Assembly: GCF_902804485.1 (NCBI RefSeq)
Contig: NZ_CADCST010000044.1
Location: 310 to 64,309 of the forward strand
Direction: 5' to 3'
DNA length: 64,000 bases
Origin: Flavobacterium collinsii
Lineage (GTDB): Bacteria > Bacteroidota > Bacteroidia > Flavobacteriales > Flavobacteriaceae
Below, in pieces: positions 60,908 to 64,000 of this stretch. The notes beneath the pieces were generated by a model, which searched no databases, had not been told where the DNA came from, and saw only the letters and a list, made by a program, of their open reading frames with translations. A program made the position numbers and the translations under genes. Numbering within the stretch: position 1 is the stretch's first letter; each line of letters opens with the position of its first letter.

Positions 60908-63754
60908 ATGTCGTCACAAAAACGCCTTTTTTTACTTGATGCTTACGCTTTAATATTTCGCGGCTACTACGCCTTCATAAAAAACCCAAGGATCAACTCC
61001 AAAGGAATGGATACATCAGCGATCATGGGATTCATGAATTCGCTTTTAGATGTTATCAAACGTGAAAAACCGGATCATTTGGCTGTAGCTTTTGATAAAG
61101 GCGGAAGCCAATTGCGAAACGAATTATTCCCTGAATACAAGGCTAATCGCGATGTGACGCCTGAAGCCATTAAAATTGCTGTTCCTTATATCTGCGAATT
61201 GTTAAAAGCCATGCACATTCCGATTATTGAAGTGTCAGGTTTTGAAGCCGACGATTTAATTGGAACGATTGCCAAACAAGCCGAGAAAGAAAATTATAAA
61301 GTTTTTATGGTAACTCCGGATAAGGATTTTGCGCAATTGGTTTCGGAGAACATCTTTATGTACAAACCTGCCCGCATGGGAAATGGAATTGAAATTTGGG
61401 GAGTTCCTGAAGTCTTGGCAAAATTCGAAATCGAGCGTCCGGAACAAGTCATCGACTTTCTTGGAATGATGGGTGATGCCGCCGATAATATTCCGGGACT
61501 TCCGGGAGTTGGCGAAGTAACCGCCAAAAAACTCCTAAAAGAATTTGGAACGATGGAAAACCTATTAGCCAATACAGATAAGCTAAAAGGAAAAATGAAA
61601 GAGAATATCGAGGCCAATAAAGAAAAAGGATTGTTGTCTAAAAAATTGGCAACCATTTTATTAGACTGCCCAGTAACCTTTAACGAAGACGACTACGAGT
61701 TAGTTCGACCTGATATTGAAAAAACCGATGCTATTTTTCAGGAGCTTGAGTTCAGACGAATGGCAGAGCAATTTGACAATTTGTTTAAAACAGGCGACGG
61801 GAACGAATCAGCGGCTTCAGCTCCGGTTTCTGATGCCAAATTATATAAAAAACCACAACCTAAAAACGAAGATCAGTTTGATCTTTTTGGAGGTGGTTCT
61901 ACCGAAGAAAATGCCGAAGCAACCAGAACTTCTTTTTACAATACTTTAGAAAACACACCTCACTCCTATCAGGCCATTCAGGGAGATCTTGGTATAAAAC
62001 TGCTTTTGCAAAACCTGCAAAACCAGACTTCTGTTTGTTTTGACACCGAAACTACAGGTTTAGATGCTTTGCATGCCGAGTTGGTAGGTATCGCTTTCTC
62101 TTACGAAAAAGGAAAAGCTTTTTATGTGCCGTTTCCGGAAAATCAGGAAGAAGCTCAGACTTTAATTGAAAAATTCAGACCTTTCTTTGAGAACGAAAAT
62201 ATCGAAAAAATAGGCCAAAATTTAAAATACGATTTGAAAATCCTTTCCAATTATGATATTACCGTAAAAGGAAAGCTTTTTGATACCATGATTGCGCACT
62301 ATCTAATCAATCCGGATATGCGTCATAATATGGATATTTTATCAGAAACCTATTTGAAATATGCCCCAAAACCAATTGAAGAATTGATTGGAAAAAAGGG
62401 AAAAAATCAAATTACAATGCGTGATGTGTCTCTTGAAGACATCAAGGAATATGCTGCCGAAGATGCTGATATCACTTTACAGTTAAAAGAAATTTTTACT
62501 ACAGAATTAGACAAAACCGAGACTAAAAAACTGTTTGATGAAATTGAAATACCATTAGTAAGCGTTTTAGCTGCTATGGAGACAGAAGGAATTCGTCTGG
62601 ATGTCGAATTTTTAAACGCAATGTCTAAAGAAATGGATGTTGAAATCAAATCTTTAGAACAAAAAATATACGAAACTGCAGGAGAGAAATTCAATTTAGC
62701 TTCTCCTAAACAGTTAGGTGATATTTTATTTGATAAACTTAAAATTGGAGGAGCCAAACAAAAGAAAACAAAAACCGGACAATATGCAACCGGCGAAGAG
62801 GTTTTGACTTATTTGGCCAACGACAATCCAATTGTAAAACAAATTCTGGACTGGCGTCAGATGGTGAAATTGCAAAGTACTTATATACTGGCTTTACCGG
62901 AACAAGTAGACAAAAAAACATTACGCGTTCATACCGATTATATGCAGACCGTTGCTGCTACAGGACGCTTGAGTTCTAACAATCCAAACTTACAAAACAT
63001 TCCGATTCGTACCGAAAGAGGACGTCAGATTCGTAAAGCTTTTGTAGCACGCGATGAAAACTATACTTTAATCTCTGCCGATTATTCGCAGATAGAATTA
63101 AGAATTATTGCCGCTTTGAGTGGTGAAGAAAATATGATTGCCGCTTTTAAAAACGGAGAAGACATTCACAAAGCAACTGCTGCCAAAGTTTTTGATGTGC
63201 CTTTGGATGAAGTTTCCCGCGAACAAAGAAGCAACGCCAAAACCGTTAACTTCGGAATTATTTATGGTGTTTCTGCCTTTGGATTGAGTAATCAGACTTC
63301 TTTATCCCGCAGCGAAAGTGCTGCATTGATTGAGGCGTATTATAAAACCTACCCAAGACTGAAATCTTATATTTCTGAACAAATTGAATTTGCGCGTGAA
63401 AAAGGATATGTACAAACCATCTTAGGCCGTCGTCGTTATTTAAAAGACATTAACTCAGCGAATGCCGTAGTTAGAAGTGCCGCCGAACGAAATGCCGTAA
63501 ATGCACCTATCCAGGGAAGCGCTGCCGATGTGATCAAAATTGCCATGATCAACATTCATAAAAAACTAAAAGAAGAAAACTGGAAATCTAAAATGCTGCT
63601 TCAGGTGCATGATGAGCTTGTGTTTGATGTTCACAATGATGAACTCGAAAAAATTCAGCCTATGATCAAACACGAAATGGAAAATGCCTTTACGATGGCA
63701 GTTCCTTTAGAAGTTGAACTCGGAATGGGTAAAGATTGGTTGGCCGCACATTAA
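60908..63754 (+). CDS. polA: DNA polymerase I
   Basis: The 948 residues hold all three activities. Residues about 1-290 are the 5'-3' flap nuclease (FLLDAYALIFRGYYAF, GFEADDLIGT, GDAADNIPGLPGVG). Residues about 345-530 are the 3'-5' proofreading domain, with intact FDTETTG near 377 and a later AAEDADIT. Residues about 560-948 are the family A polymerase, with motif A DYSQIELR near 724, motif B RSNAKTVNFGIIYG near 774 and motif C VHDELVFD near 901. It should work in Okazaki fragment maturation and repair. Divergent from the DUF4394 gene. Confidence 0.98.
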   Translation: MSSQKRLFLLDAYALIFRGYYAFIKNPRINSKGMDTSAIMGFMNSLLDVIKREKPDHLAVAFDKGGSQLRNELFPEYKANRDVTPEAIKIAVPYICELLKAMHIPIIEVSGFEADDLIGTIAKQAEKENYKVFMVTPDKDFAQLVSENIFMYKPARMGNGIEIWGVPEVLAKFEIERPEQVIDFLGMMGDAADNIPGLPGVGEVTAKKLLKEFGTMENLLANTDKLKGKMKENIEANKEKGLLSKKLATILLDCPVTFNEDDYELVRPDIEKTDAIFQELEFRRMAEQFDNLFKTGDGNESAASAPVSDAKLYKKPQPKNEDQFDLFGGGSTEENAEATRTSFYNTLENTPHSYQAIQGDLGIKLLLQNLQNQTSVCFDTETTGLDALHAELVGIAFSYEKGKAFYVPFPENQEEAQTLIEKFRPFFENENIEKIGQNLKYDLKILSNYDITVKGKLFDTMIAHYLINPDMRHNMDILSETYLKYAPKPIEELIGKKGKNQITMRDVSLEDIKEYAAEDADITLQLKEIFTTELDKTETKKLFDEIEIPLVSVLAAMETEGIRLDVEFLNAMSKEMDVEIKSLEQKIYETAGEKFNLASPKQLGDILFDKLKIGGAKQKKTKTGQYATGEEVLTYLANDNPIVKQILDWRQMVKLQSTYILALPEQVDKKTLRVHTDYMQTVAATGRLSSNNPNLQNIPIRTERGRQIRKAFVARDENYTLISADYSQIELRIIAALSGEENMIAAFKNGEDIHKATAAKVFDVPLDEVSREQRSNAKTVNFGIIYGVSAFGLSNQTSLSRSESAALIEAYYKTYPRLKSYISEQIEFAREKGYVQTILGRRRYLKDINSANAVVRSAAERNAVNAPIQGSAADVIKIAMINIHKKLKEENWKSKMLLQVHDELVFDVHNDELEKIQPMIKHEMENAFTMAVPLEVELGMGKDWLAAH

Positions 63755-63771
63755 TAATTTTAGATTTCAGA

Positions 63772-64000
63772 GTGTTGATTTTAGATTTCAGTATTTTTAT
63801 AAAAAAATATGCTTTGCTATTTTTTGTCCTTTATACTATGATTGCTTTTAGTCAAGAGACTTACTATTTGGAAGGAACTTTGGCTAAAAGCAAAATCTAT
63901 ATGAAAATTGACGTTTATAAAAACGACAAAGAGACGAGCTTAAATGCTGTTTACTTTTATCAAAATTCATTAAAAGACATTAAACTGGAAGGAAACTTAA
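63772..64000 (+). CDS. Unrecognised exported protein, 5' part only
   Basis: The open frame runs off the right edge. It encodes KKYALLFFVLYTMIAFSQ, a signal peptide, then ETYYLEGTLAKSKIYMKIDVYKND. The start is unclear. The codon expected to be ATG before KKYALL is ATA (63799-63801). Upstream in frame there are only GTG (63772) and TTG (63775); the first ATG (63838) lies inside the signal peptide. A direct repeat ATTTTAGATTTCAG lies just upstream, at about 63756-63769 and 63778-63791. I do not recognise the family. Confidence 0.55.
   Translation, partial: MLILDFSIFIKKYALLFFVLYTMIAFSQETYYLEGTLAKSKIYMKIDVYKNDKETSLNAVYFYQNSLKDIKLEGNL

Overview
The window looks like the chromosome of a Flavobacterium-type member of the Bacteroidota. 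It is AT-rich, lacks clear Shine-Dalgarno sequences, and has promoters fitting the TTTG / TAnnTTTG pattern of this phylum. It carries type IX secretion cargo (a C-terminal CHU_C sorting domain), an alternative complex III plus aa3-type oxidase operon, and several families typical of flavobacteria (DUF4920, DUF4394, DUF2723/GT117).

Layout. 1-18900: two very large secreted repeat proteins, both on the minus strand. The first (1-4201) runs off the left edge inside an array of almost identical 81-residue Ig-like repeats. The second (4681-18900) is a 4739-residue adhesin-like protein built from 16 PKD/Ig-like modules, 11 more Ig-like modules, 15 regular ~100-residue 'NGY' repeats with one divergent leading copy, three DUF11-like domains and a type IX sorting domain. 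19158-22461: ruvB, a cytochrome P450 and queG, tightly packed. A 12-copy heptamer repeat lies upstream of ruvB. 22677-24565: an operon of alpha/beta hydrolase, ECF sigma factor and a small membrane protein. 24746-29503: mprF, a DUF998 membrane protein and a two-domain VirJ/AcvB hydrolase, which together look like a lipid aminoacylation/deacylation module. 29849-41374: the respiratory operon actABCDEF-coxBA. 41594-43685: a SPOR protein, a decayed class A acid phosphatase and a DUF4920 protein. 43830-48483: the rimP-nusA-infB operon, with a terminator-like hairpin in its leader. 48657-50018: a UspA protein and two identical tRNA-Gln genes. 50265-55908: a GT117 membrane glycosyltransferase, a polysaccharide deacetylase, a thioredoxin-fold protein without CxxC, and a membrane metallophosphoesterase. 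56086-59026: a two-component system flanked by three paralogous small secreted Lys/Ala-rich proteins. 59189-64000: a DUF4394 lipoprotein, polA and the start of an unrecognised secreted protein.

How the genes work together. The electron transport operon should pass electrons from menaquinol through the Fe-S and heme subunits of ACIII to the CuA/aa3 oxidase. The mprF-acvB block should set and reset the charge of membrane lipids. Around 56-59 kb, two small-protein promoters share a -7 box and, 8 bp upstream, two ATGAAG-type direct repeats 11 bp apart. This geometry is expected for an OmpR-family regulator, and such a regulator is encoded between them, so a small dedicated regulon of Lys-rich exported peptides is the most novel-looking unit in the window.
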